A DNA stretch of 64,000 nucleotides, from the NCBI GenBank assembly GCA_035487355.1, contig DATHMF010000116.1, positions 29,497 to 93,496 of the forward strand, in the 5' to 3' direction. Every line of letters starts with the position of its first letter. Position 1 is the first letter of the stretch. Below, piece after piece: positions 16,675 to 23,897 of this stretch. The translations under genes were made by a program, and so were the position numbers. Under the pieces are notes generated by a model. It was not told the origin of the DNA. It saw only the letters and a program-made list of their open reading frames with translations, and ran no database searches. The stretch is from Terriglobales bacterium (GTDB taxonomy: Bacteria > Acidobacteriota > Terriglobia > Terriglobales > Acidobacteriaceae).

Positions 16675-18120
16675 TTACTTCTTCTTGATCTCTTCTCGAT
16701 GCTTGGCCGCTTCTTTCGGCACCTGTGGCTCAGTCATGTTCACAGGATCAAGGATTTCCGCAATTTCATTTTCCGTCAGCAACTTTTTCTCGCGGGCAAT
16801 ATCTATGATTGATCTGCCCGTTGCCACGGATTCTTTTACGATCTCCGCCGCCTTGGCGTACCCGATATACGGATTAAGCGCCGTTGCCAGCGAAACCGTG
16901 CTTTGCGCGTAGAACTCGCAGCGTTTCTGGTTGGCGGTCAATCCGGCTACGCACTTTTCGTTGAAGACCTGCAGCATATTGCTCAGGATGGTAATGGACT
17001 GCAGCACGCTATAAGACATCGTAGGCATCATGACGTTGAGTTCGAGCTGTCCCGCCTGCACCGCCATAGCTACTGCTACGTCGTTGCCAATCACCTGAAA
17101 GCAAACCATCGCCGCCAGCTCAGGCATAACCGGATTAATTTTTCCCGGCATGATCGAAGAACCGGGCTGCAATCCGGGCAGATTAATTTCGGCGAATCCT
17201 GTATTGGGGCCGGAAGAGAGCAGTCGCAAGTCATTCGAGATACGAATGATTTCCAACGCTAGATTGCGCAGCGCGCTGGAGACGGCCGCCATCGCAGAAT
17301 TTGACTGCATCGCCCAACGCATATCTTTCGCGGGAACAAGCTTTTGTCCGGAGAGGCGTGCCAGATTGGCAATGGCCCTTTCACGGTAATCAGGATGCGT
17401 ATTAATGCCGGTCCCAACCGCCGAACCTCCCAACCCTAGTTCGCGCAGCTCGTTGCTGTTCAGTTTGATGCTCTCGATTGCCTTACGTACAGAGACTGCG
17501 TAGGCGGCGAATTCCTGCCCCAGGCGAATCGGCACAGCATCCTGCATGTGCGTGCGGCCCGACTTCATCACATCGTGAAATTCCTTTGTCTTTTTCTCTA
17601 ACGACGCTGCCAGCGCGTCCAGGGCAGGGTAGAGTTTCTCCAACTCCAGCAGCGTGGCTAGACGCATGCTGGTAGGGAAGACGTCGTTGGTAGATTGTCC
17701 GTAGTTGACGTGGTCATTGGGATGCACCGTGTATTCGCCCAGCTTGCCGCCCATCAGCTCAGTAGCGCGGTTGGCGATGACTTCATTGCTGTTCATGTGG
17801 AAGCTGACACCGGCCCCGGCCTGAAAAACATCCACCACAAATTCTTTGTCCCACTTGCCCTCGGCAACCTCCTGTGCGGCCTGGATGATGGCGTTCGCGC
17901 GTTGCTCATCTACCAGTTCCAGCGACTTGTTGGCCTCGGCTGCGGCCTGCTTCACCAGGCCGATAGCGCGAATCAGCGTGGGATGCGCCCTCATTCCCGA
18001 AATAGGATAGTTCTCAACCGCTCGCGCCGTCTGCACGCCGTAGTAAGCGTTTGCCGGGACCTCTTTAAATCCAATGGAATCCTTTTCCTGCCGGGTTGCA
18101 TTCATGGTTGCTGTAGCCAT
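16675..18120 (-). CDS. aspA: Aspartate ammonia-lyase (aspartase)
   Basis: 481 residues. It deaminates aspartate to fumarate and ammonia. The superfamily signature GSSIMPGKINPVMPE is present, with SGRTHMQDAVPIRLGQE and YGQSTNDVFPTSMRLA forming the other substrate loops. The segment SSGPNTGFAEINLPGLQPGS and the later GLTANQKRCEFY are closer to aspartase than to class II fumarase, but the two are similar, so fumarase activity cannot be fully excluded. The ATG at 18118-18120 is preceded by AAGGAGAG; a longer in-frame form from 18156 would include that ribosome site and is less likely. The gene is divergent from ypdA. Confidence 0.88.
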   Translation of the reverse strand: MATATMNATRQEKDSIGFKEVPANAYYGVQTARAVENYPISGMRAHPTLIRAIGLVKQAAAEANKSLELVDEQRANAIIQAAQEVAEGKWDKEFVVDVFQAGAGVSFHMNSNEVIANRATELMGGKLGEYTVHPNDHVNYGQSTNDVFPTSMRLATLLELEKLYPALDALAASLEKKTKEFHDVMKSGRTHMQDAVPIRLGQEFAAYAVSVRKAIESIKLNSNELRELGLGGSAVGTGINTHPDYRERAIANLARLSGQKLVPAKDMRWAMQSNSAMAAVSSALRNLALEIIRISNDLRLLSSGPNTGFAEINLPGLQPGSSIMPGKINPVMPELAAMVCFQVIGNDVAVAMAVQAGQLELNVMMPTMSYSVLQSITILSNMLQVFNEKCVAGLTANQKRCEFYAQSTVSLATALNPYIGYAKAAEIVKESVATGRSIIDIAREKKLLTENEIAEILDPVNMTEPQVPKEAAKHREEIKKK

Positions 18121-18239
18121 TTTGGAAGGGCTCTCTCCTTGTTTGAATCTGAGCAAATGCCAAACAGAAAATTATAACAACCGCCGGTGATCAAAGCTGG
18201 AGTACATTGCGCCAATCCAGCCCCGAAAAAACTACAGTG

Positions 18240-18261
18240 GAGACGTAGCTTGCTACGTCTC
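18240..18261. repeat. 22-bp palindrome in the aspA-ypdA divergent spacer
   Basis: Ten-base arms GAGACGTAGC (18240-18249) and GCTACGTCTC (18252-18261) are perfectly complementary around a TT centre. It lies midway between two divergent start codons, so it could be an operator. The form also fits palindromic repeats scattered through bacterial genomes, so a REP unit is equally possible. Confidence 0.6.
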
Positions 18262-18331
18262 TGGCCAGAGCTAAAAGCCAAGAGCTAAGAGCTTCTACTG
18301 ATGATTTAGAATCGGAACAGTGATCGAAGCC

Positions 18332-19345
18332 ATGTCACAAGCAACGGAAGAGAAGACAGATGTCATCGTGATCGGAGCCGGCCCCACCGGCATGGCCTGC
18401 GCGATTGAAGCGCAGCGCGCCGGGCTGAGCGCCCTGCTGATTGATAAGGGCTGCTTGGTCAATTCGCTCTTTCACTATCCCGCCAACATGGTTTTTTTCA
18501 CAACGCCTGAGCTGCTGGAGATCGGCGATATTCCTTTTCCCTCCGCTAACGTAAAGCCGACCCGGCCAGAAGCGCTGGAGTACTACCGCAATGTCGCCCA
18601 GCACTACCAGTTAAAGATCCGCCAGTATGAAAGGGTAGAGAAGATCTGCGGTAAAGATAACGAATTTCTGATTGATACTACCCACGACCAGCGTGGCGAT
18701 AAATTCCAGTATCGCGCCCGTAAAGTCATTATCGCCACCGGCTACTACGACCTGCCCAATATCATGAACGTACCCGGTGAAGAGCTGCTCAAGGTTCTGC
18801 ACTATTACCGCGAACCGCATCCGTACTTTGATACCGACGTTCTCATTGTCGGCGGCAAGAACTCTGCCGCCATTGCCGCGCTGGAACTGTGGCGACGCGG
18901 CGCCCGAGTAACCCTGGTGCATCGCGGACCGGGCATGCATGCAAACGTAAAGTATTGGATTAAGCCTGATATTGAAAATCGCATAAAGAATGGGGAGGTT
19001 AAGGCTTACTTCGAGTCCATCGTGCGCGAGATTCGTCCGGATTGCGTGCTGCTAAGCACTCCTGCAGGCGAGATCCGAATCAAGAACGATTTTGTCTTCG
19101 CCCTGACCGGTTACCATCCCGATTACGATTTCCTGCGCAGCGTGGGCATTCGCCTTAACCAGAACGACTATCGCCCCGAGTGCAACCCGCAAACCTTGGA
19201 AAGTAACGTACCTGGAATTTACGTGGCCGGAGTGATCGTGGCCGGCGCCAAGACCAGCGAAATTTTCATCGAGAATGGCCGGTTCCACGGCAAGCAAATC
19301 GCCGAAGACTTAAAAAGAAAACTTGCCACAGATTTACACGGATAA
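18332..19345 (+). CDS. ypdA: YpdA/Bdr-type FAD-dependent bacillithiol disulfide reductase
   Basis: About 337 residues. The N-terminal FAD site VIVIGAGPTGMACAIEAQ is followed by the YpdA-typical KGCLVNSLFHYPANMVFFTT stretch. A second Rossmann motif VLIVGGKNSAAIAALELWRR binds NADPH. The thioredoxin-reductase CxxC is absent, as expected for YpdA, which reduces bacillithiol disulfide. This suggests the organism makes bacillithiol, but no bsh gene is in the window. ATG at 18332 is taken as start; an in-frame GTG lies at 18320 and neither has a clear ribosome site. The last codons and stop lie in a short dispersed repeat. Confidence 0.88.
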   Translation: MSQATEEKTDVIVIGAGPTGMACAIEAQRAGLSALLIDKGCLVNSLFHYPANMVFFTTPELLEIGDIPFPSANVKPTRPEALEYYRNVAQHYQLKIRQYERVEKICGKDNEFLIDTTHDQRGDKFQYRARKVIIATGYYDLPNIMNVPGEELLKVLHYYREPHPYFDTDVLIVGGKNSAAIAALELWRRGARVTLVHRGPGMHANVKYWIKPDIENRIKNGEVKAYFESIVREIRPDCVLLSTPAGEIRIKNDFVFALTGYHPDYDFLRSVGIRLNQNDYRPECNPQTLESNVPGIYVAGVIVAGAKTSEIFIENGRFHGKQIAEDLKRKLATDLHG

Positions 19346-19355
19346 ACACGGATTA
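19336..19355. repeat. Tandem ACACGGATWA decamers overlapping the ypdA stop codon
   Basis: ACACGGATAA (19336-19345) and ACACGGATTA (19346-19355) are direct neighbours. The first contains the ypdA stop TAA. Sequences of this ACACGGAT type are common dispersed repeats in bacterial genomes; a related inverted stretch (GCGCAATCCGTGAAATC) lies at 27422-27438. Confidence 0.5.
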
Positions 19356-19358
19356 GAA

Positions 19359-19372
19359 GCTATCTCATAAAT
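19359..19372. repeat. Left arm of a 14-bp inverted repeat bounding the tetR block
   Basis: GCTATCTCATAAAT here is the exact reverse complement of 21644-21657. A TAGAA lies just outside each arm (19354-19358 and 21661-21665; the second is 3 bp away). Terminal inverted repeats of a mobile element or its remnant would look like this, but no transposase is seen between them. Confidence 0.5.
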
Positions 19373-19489
19373 GCGCTGTCCGGCGGTTGCTGGTGAAATG
19401 GCGATGTTAATGCCAACTATCGAATTGCACCTAACTTTCCACTTGCAGATTTTGGATCTTACTTGGAATTGAGCCGGGCGCTCGGACGT

Positions 19490-20146
19490 CTATTCAGGCG
19501 CATGTTCCTTCGGTAGCGGATGAAGTTGCAGGAAGGCGGCTGCGGCGTCGCGGGCACGTACCGCGATTTCGCGGGGGTTCGGTCGCTCGGCGACGCCGAG
19601 CAACAGGCTGACCATCAAATCGCCCCAGAGCAGCCCCGCGAACTGCTGGCCAAGTTCGGCAGGACGCCCTGCGAGCAGTCCGGCCGCCTGGGCCCGGGCC
19701 ATGATTTTACGCAAAGCGGCGCGGCTTGTCTCGCGTCCTATAGAGTTGAGCGCACGCGCCACTTCGGGGGCCTGGACCGCCTCGGCGATCGCCAATCGGA
19801 ATACCGCAATGACCGTGGGATCGCTTATCTCGCGGAAGAGCTTGGTCCCGAAAGAAGCCAGCACCTGCTCTAGGGTATCGCGATCGCGCAGCACGGGCAG
19901 GTCAACGGGCACGTCAAATCGTTTGGCGCGCTCGCTTATGCAGGCGATCAGCATTTCTTGTTTGTTGCCAACTAGCGCGTAAAGCTCTCGCTTCGAAACG
20001 CGCGCGCGCGTCGCGATCTCAAGTGTGCTGGTCGTTGCGTAGCCGCTCTTCATGAACGCCGCAAAGGCCGCCTCAAGGATGCGCTCGCGCACTGCGGTTT
20101 CGTCGCCGCCTTCCTGGCGGCGTTTTGACATGGATGTCGTAGCCAT
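19490..20146 (-). CDS. TetR/AcrR-family transcriptional regulator
   Basis: 218 residues. The N-terminal helix-turn-helix spans ERILEAAFAAFMKSGYATTS, then TLEIATRARVSKRELYALVG, the classic TetR DNA-binding region. The C-terminal ligand domain resembles the AefR/TetR_C_7 type (FREISDPTVIAVFRLAIAEA). The ATG at 20144-20146 has a strong AAGGAGG 4-5 nt upstream; the longer in-frame ORF to 20218 would run through the operators and is rejected. Two copies of TGGTAC-N6-GTACCA lie directly upstream, between it and the divergent small gene, so it very likely represses both itself and that gene. Confidence 0.92.
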   Translation of the reverse strand: MATTSMSKRRQEGGDETAVRERILEAAFAAFMKSGYATTSTLEIATRARVSKRELYALVGNKQEMLIACISERAKRFDVPVDLPVLRDRDTLEQVLASFGTKLFREISDPTVIAVFRLAIAEAVQAPEVARALNSIGRETSRAALRKIMARAQAAGLLAGRPAELGQQFAGLLWGDLMVSLLLGVAERPNPREIAVRARDAAAAFLQLHPLPKEHAPE

Positions 20147-20165
20147 CACCCCTCCTTGACGAAGC

Positions 20166-20212
20166 TGGTACCGTATAGTACCATTATGAGTGTGTGGTAC
20201 CCAAGGGTACCA
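20166..20212. promoter_or_regulatory. Twin operator: two TGGTAC-N6-GTACCA inverted repeats
   Basis: Copy 1 is 20166-20183 (spacer CGTATA) and copy 2 is 20195-20212 (spacer CCAAGG). The 6-base arms are identical in both, and the centres are 29 bp apart. They fill the gap between tetR and the divergent gene at 20248. This is the arrangement expected for TetR dimers bound at an autoregulated divergent promoter. A minus-strand TACTAT (20176-20181) overlapping copy 1 could be the tetR -10. Confidence 0.8.
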
Positions 20213-20247
20213 ACTCAAATTCCGAGAGGAATCAAAGGAGCTGAACC

Positions 20248-20643
20248 ATGAAGATTGAAATGTTTTACCTGATGCTGGCGTTCGCGACGGTCCTGGCGCC
20301 TATGGCGCAAGGCCAGGTCACACCGCCGCAGCCCAAGATCACCGGCGTGCTGACGATCCTTTCGCCAAAACCGGGGGTTACTCCCGAGCAAGTCATGAAA
20401 ATCATGCCCGCCGAAATTCGTGCGACCGTTCCCCTGTATCTCGACGGCAAGATTCAGCAGTGGTTCACGCGCGGCGACGGCCGGGGCGTCATCTTCATAC
20501 TGAACTGCAAGGACGTAGAGGAGGCCCGGGCCCTCATCGAGGACCTACCTCTCTCGAAGGAAAACCTCATGGACGAGCAGTTCATTCCGGTCGGGCCACT
20601 CATGCCGCTCAGGATGCTATTGCGTGATAGCCCTAACCAATAA
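20248..20643 (+). CDS. Secreted muconolactone-isomerase-like (dimeric alpha-beta barrel) protein
   Basis: 131 residues. The start MKIEMFYLMLAFATVLAPMA looks like a signal peptide cleaved near AQGQ. The mature ~105 residues have the ferredoxin-like beta-alpha-beta order of the muconolactone isomerase/YciI-like superfamily: TGVLTILSPKPGVTPEQVMK, then DGKIQQWFTRGDGRGVIFIL, then LMDEQFIPVGPLMPLRML. Members of this fold without a known pathway are common in TetR-controlled cassettes; enzymatic activity is not assured. AAAGGAGC precedes the ATG by 8 nt. It is the direct divergent partner of tetR across the twin operator, so probably its target. Confidence 0.7.
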   Translation: MKIEMFYLMLAFATVLAPMAQGQVTPPQPKITGVLTILSPKPGVTPEQVMKIMPAEIRATVPLYLDGKIQQWFTRGDGRGVIFILNCKDVEEARALIEDLPLSKENLMDEQFIPVGPLMPLRMLLRDSPNQ

Positions 20644-20814
20644 GTGAACTCGGCCACTGCGGCCGGATACAAAGCCCTGGGCGGAGGCTGGCAGTCTTTC
20701 CCATTGGAAGCCAACGCTGGAAGTAAACGGCCATTCGACGGCGATGGCTGAACTTCGAACACCGAAACCTTAGGCCGCGTTGAGAACCGTGATTCGCGGT
20801 GTGGATCTTGCTCT

Positions 20815-20840
20815 CGTTAGATGACGTATGTCATCTAACG
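20815..20840. promoter_or_regulatory. Perfect 26-bp inverted repeat upstream of the membrane-protein gene
   Basis: Arms CGTTAGATGAC (20815-20825) and GTCATCTAACG (20830-20840) are perfectly complementary over 11 bp with a GTAT centre. It ends 28 bp before the ATG at 20869 and just before the TAGGAGG ribosome site. Size and symmetry suit a TetR-family operator, but its sequence is unrelated to the TGGTAC operators next to tetR. A hairpin terminator is less likely as no T-tract follows. Confidence 0.55.
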
Positions 20841-20868
20841 GGAAGCCGTCAATCTGATAGGAGGCCAA

Positions 20869-21390
20869 ATGTCGCCGGAAATTATCTTCAATCTGCATCT
20901 CATTCTAGGTTATGTCGCGTGGCTGCTTTGCTTCGGCGTGTACATCATGCCCAGGCTCAAGGCGATGGACCTGGTTGCAGCGCAACGTGCCATCGCTACC
21001 CTACACAGCTTCCGCTTCTTCGGGCTCGTCTTTATTCTTCCAGGTGTCGTCGGCAATCTGCCCGCGAGCTTCGCGACGTTCGCCGCCTACTGGGACCTGG
21101 CAACCGGGGTGCTCGCCATCCTCGCGCTTCTCACGGTAAGGATACGTCCACTCTTTTGGCTGTTCGTAGTCGCCTTCAATCTCGTGGGAGTGGTCGACCT
21201 CATCCTCGACTATTACCACGCCGTCCAGGTCGGCCTTCCCGCGCTGGCGGGACAGTTGGGCGCCACATACGCGATCCCGATCATCTACGTGCCCGTGCTG
21301 ATGATCACGCACGTCGTCGCATTCTATTTGCTGCTGCGTCCTCAGCCCAAGGCGGTTCGAGCCTTCGCCGGGGATGCGGCGGCATCTTAA
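20869..21390 (+). CDS. Integral membrane protein of unknown function
   Basis: 173 residues, mostly hydrophobic, with about five predicted helices: IIFNLHLILGYVAWLLCFGV, FFGLVFILPGVVGNL, LATGVLAILALLTVRI, LFWLFVVAFNLVGVVDLIL and IPIIYVPVLMITHVVAFYLL. The family is not recognised. His residues near the membrane faces (NLHLI, ATLHSF, YYHAV) might bind a metal or haem, but this is speculative. The ATG has an excellent TAGGAGG 6 nt upstream. It lies inside the block bounded by the 14-bp inverted repeats, downstream of the isomerase-like gene, with its own palindrome. Confidence 0.75.
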   Translation: MSPEIIFNLHLILGYVAWLLCFGVYIMPRLKAMDLVAAQRAIATLHSFRFFGLVFILPGVVGNLPASFATFAAYWDLATGVLAILALLTVRIRPLFWLFVVAFNLVGVVDLILDYYHAVQVGLPALAGQLGATYAIPIIYVPVLMITHVVAFYLLLRPQPKAVRAFAGDAAAS

Positions 21391-21643
21391 GGGTCCCCGC
21401 GTGTGTGTTCAGAAGTAGTTGAAGCTAGAAGAGCTGCGCCTGTAGGGGAGTGTCTAAAGTGACCGGCGGCGCGGACTACGCACCCTCATTCTGCGAATTG
21501 TTGAGCTTCGTACCGACGGGGATAGCGCCGCATTTGAGCTGCGTCGTAAACAATTTTCCACCGTGACGGGCGCCGGGCAATACGGAAGTAACTGTTGAAA
21601 ACAGGCGATTACACCACCTATGTTGGGCGCACCTCGCAGAGCT

Positions 21644-21657
21644 ATTTATGAGATAGC
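21644..21657. repeat. Right arm of the 14-bp inverted repeat; 293-bp gene-free spacer
   Basis: ATTTATGAGATAGC is the reverse complement of 19359-19372. The spacer 21391-21683 that contains it has no ORF I can support and no promoter I recognise. If the block is a mobile remnant, this end would be expected to hold the decayed transposase, but I cannot identify one by eye. Confidence 0.5.
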
Positions 21658-21683
21658 CTATAGAAACACCGAATAAGTGGCGC

Positions 21684-22016
21684 TTATTTCAGGCTCACTA
21701 CCTGCTCACCCAATTGTTCGTTGATCAGCCGCGAAAGCAGTATCTTCAGGTCCTCGCCCGTCTTGCCCAATACAAATGCATTGGCCGCGTCGGACCAATC
21801 AAGCTTAAAGCTGGTGGAGAGGGCCGAGATCCAGATTTGCTTCACCGGCGCATTGGGTGAAATCACAAAAATAGCGGGCGGCTCTTCAAAGTTGACTTTA
21901 AGAGCGCCTCCGCTCTCTTCCACTTCTATTTCGGCGGAATCCTCAGCGCGAATCAGGCTTTGTTTGAGCGACTCCAGTGCAGAGTCGGCATGTCGGCGAA
22001 ATTGCTGTTCATCCAT
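21684..22016 (-). CDS. Frataxin-like (CyaY family) iron-sulfur assembly protein
   Basis: 110 residues from the ATG at 22014-22016, matching the ~106 of E. coli CyaY. The opening MDEQQFRRHADSALESLKQS is the acidic first helix. EVEESGGALKVNFEEP and FVISPNAPVKQIWISALSTS form the beta sheet with the conserved QxW motif. The end TGEDLKILLSRLINEQLG forms the second helix. Frataxins bind iron and tune cysteine desulfurase in Fe-S cluster assembly. A longer in-frame start at 22085 adds only a stretch rich in repeated GAAAC units and is unlikely. No isc or suf genes are nearby; ssb is the next gene upstream on this strand. Confidence 0.8.
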   Translation of the reverse strand: MDEQQFRRHADSALESLKQSLIRAEDSAEIEVEESGGALKVNFEEPPAIFVISPNAPVKQIWISALSTSFKLDWSDAANAFVLGKTGEDLKILLSRLINEQLGEQVVSLK

Positions 22017-22119
22017 GGGCAGTTCCAGTTTCAAGTTTCGAGCCAGGGAATAGTTTAAATCATGCCTCCTGCTATGAAACAGCAACTCGAAACCTGAAAC
22101 CCGAAACTAAGAACTGCAT

Positions 22120-22587
22120 TTAGAACGGAATATCCTCATCCGTAATCTGCGAGGCTTCGCTGAACTCTTGTTCTGGTGGTGCCGGGGCGTTGTTGCCCGC
22201 GGCAGCACCGCGTGAACGTGAGCCGCCGCCTTCGTGATCGGCCTCGCCGCCGCGTCCGCCGAGCAGAACTAAATCATGAGCGATGATCTCAGTGCGATAC
22301 TTTTTCTCACCGCTCTGTTTGTCTTCCCAGGAAGAAGTCTGCAGGCGTCCTTCGATGTAGATCTTGTTGCCTTTCTTCACGTACTCGCCCACGATCTCCG
22401 CCAGGCGCTGCCAGGCGACAATGTTGTGCCACTCGGTGCGGTCCTGCCATTCGCCGGCTTTGTCTTTATAGCGTTCGTTGGTCGCCAGGCTGAACTTGGC
22501 CACTGCCGTGCCGCTGGGAGTAAATTTGACCTCGGGGTCCTTTCCGAGATTTCCGATGAGAATAACTTTATTCACGCTTTTTGCCAT
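22120..22587 (-). CDS. ssb: Single-stranded DNA-binding protein
   Basis: 155 residues. The OB fold starts MAKSVNKVILIGNLGKDPEV and continues with the typical FSLATNERYKDKAGEWQDRT, then EWHNIVAWQRLAEIVGEYVK and KGNKIYIEGRLQTSSWED. A Gly/Arg-rich linker leads to the acidic tip ITDEDIPF, which recruits other replication and repair proteins. The ATG at 22585-22587 has AGGAGC upstream; the longer in-frame form to 22677 is not part of the family. It is divergent from the hypothetical gene at 22726. Confidence 0.97.
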   Translation of the reverse strand: MAKSVNKVILIGNLGKDPEVKFTPSGTAVAKFSLATNERYKDKAGEWQDRTEWHNIVAWQRLAEIVGEYVKKGNKIYIEGRLQTSSWEDKQSGEKKYRTEIIAHDLVLLGGRGGEADHEGGGSRSRGAAAGNNAPAPPEQEFSEASQITDEDIPF

Positions 22588-22725
22588 GGCTCTGTTGCTC
22601 CTGGGTACTGCAGAAATGTTTCGATGCAATATACCACCTTCGCTGCATCTTTGCCTGCTTGCCGCCGGGGCCTGCATTCATTTAACTTAAAAGTATTGGT
22701 TGACTCCCATGAAAGTGTGCCTTCT

Positions 22726-23376
22726 ATGATTTCCCTCCAACCGTGGGAGAAACTGCAGCCAGAGCTGATGGCCTTGAACCAGCGCTTGCTGCTTTGGCAG
22801 CAGCAGGTCAAAGACGAACTGGGCAGGTTACTCGATCCGGTCAAGGCTGCTGCTGGCGAGTACAAACATGAGCAGCAACATGAGGCCTTGCGCCATGCTA
22901 TGGCCAAGGCTGGAGACGGCCCCCGGCACGATCTGAACCTGGCCATTGACCAACTCTGTAGCTTGTATCTTGGTGCCACATCCAAGGAACGCGAAAACAT
23001 TCGGTTTTTTCTGGGAAAGCAGCCTTACATCCTGCATGACCTTTGGGGATACCTCCATCGCGCCGCTGAGCAGGTTCGCGCCGGGGGCCCAGCCGGGAGT
23101 GAAGAACAGTGGCTGCGATTTGGGGTCGCCGTTGCTTCTATGGAAGACCTGCGTGGCGACTACCACGACACGCTTGCCGGGTTGGGAGATTTATATATGG
23201 CGGCAACCGAGGCGGGATTGCAGCCTGACCGGGCTTTTCAGGAAATCGCGGAGCTCTCCAGCGAGGCGCCAGTTGCAGAAACTTCCATACGCGGGCTGCT
23301 GAAGATTTTTGAGAAAACTGAGTATTTCCTGCAAGAGATTCAACCGCAACTGGCCCGGCACGCTAACCGAAGCTAG
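22726..23376 (+). CDS. Hypothetical protein, helix-rich
   Basis: 216 residues from the ATG at 22726; the much longer in-frame ORF overlaps ssb antisense and is rejected. The product is soluble and predicted almost all-helical (QPELMALNQRLLLWQQQVKD; SIRGLLKIFEKTEYFLQEIQ). It has no signal peptide, membrane segment or catalytic motif I recognise. Family unknown. It is divergent from ssb, and its stop overlaps the convergent lspA stop by 4 bp. Confidence 0.75.
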   Translation: MISLQPWEKLQPELMALNQRLLLWQQQVKDELGRLLDPVKAAAGEYKHEQQHEALRHAMAKAGDGPRHDLNLAIDQLCSLYLGATSKERENIRFFLGKQPYILHDLWGYLHRAAEQVRAGGPAGSEEQWLRFGVAVASMEDLRGDYHDTLAGLGDLYMAATEAGLQPDRAFQEIAELSSEAPVAETSIRGLLKIFEKTEYFLQEIQPQLARHANRS

Positions 23377-23897
23377 CGGTTGGTCACCGTGCCTTCTTCG
23401 GCGGGAGATTTGGCGAACATGATCTCGCCGACCAGCAGGAGCGCTCCGATCACAATGGCGCTGTCGGCGATGTTGAAAGAGGGCCAATGCGAATTGCCCA
23501 GATAAAAATCCAGAAAATCAACCACGTGGCCTGCGACCACCCGATCCCATAGATTCCCAATTGCTCCTCCCAGGATGAGCGAGAGCGCAATTCCTGTGGA
23601 GTTCATGGCATGGCTGTTCTTCCAGAGCAGGATAGACACTACCACCAGCGCCAGCGCTGAAAAAGCTATCAACGCTGCACCCCGCCACTCGGAGGGCGAA
23701 TCCGCAAACAAGCCGAAGGCTGCGCCCTGGTTCTCAACGTGGGTGATACGGAACAGTCCCGGAATAATACTGATGGTGTCATGCAGCGAGATATTTGTCG
23801 CCACCAGCCATTTCGTAAACTGATCGGCGAGCACAACAAGGGTTGCGATCAAAAAGTGGTATTTACGTTTGGCGTGGTTATTGGAAGCGGGTTTCAA
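23373..23897 (-). CDS. lspA: Lipoprotein signal peptidase (signal peptidase II)
   Basis: 174 residues with four transmembrane helices. It cleaves the signal peptide of diacylglyceryl-prolipoproteins at the inner membrane. The two catalytic Asp are in GGAIGNLWDRVVAGHVVDFL and FNIADSAIVIGALLLV, with the conserved VENQGAAFG after helix 1. Its ATG overlaps the ileS stop by 4 bp (ATGA), so translation is coupled; the ileS-lspA pair is a classic bacterial arrangement. Confidence 0.97.
   Translation of the reverse strand: MKPASNNHAKRKYHFLIATLVVLADQFTKWLVATNISLHDTISIIPGLFRITHVENQGAAFGLFADSPSEWRGAALIAFSALALVVVSILLWKNSHAMNSTGIALSLILGGAIGNLWDRVVAGHVVDFLDFYLGNSHWPSFNIADSAIVIGALLLVGEIMFAKSPAEEGTVTNR

Noticed and set aside
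20799..21422. 207-codon ORF over the membrane-protein gene
   Set aside because: Alternative frame of the better-supported gene at 20869, which has a strong ribosome site and clear helices.
22276..22725. Long N-terminal extension of the hypothetical gene at 22726
   Set aside because: It lies antisense over ssb, a certain gene, and has no family-like features; the ATG at 22726 is preferred.
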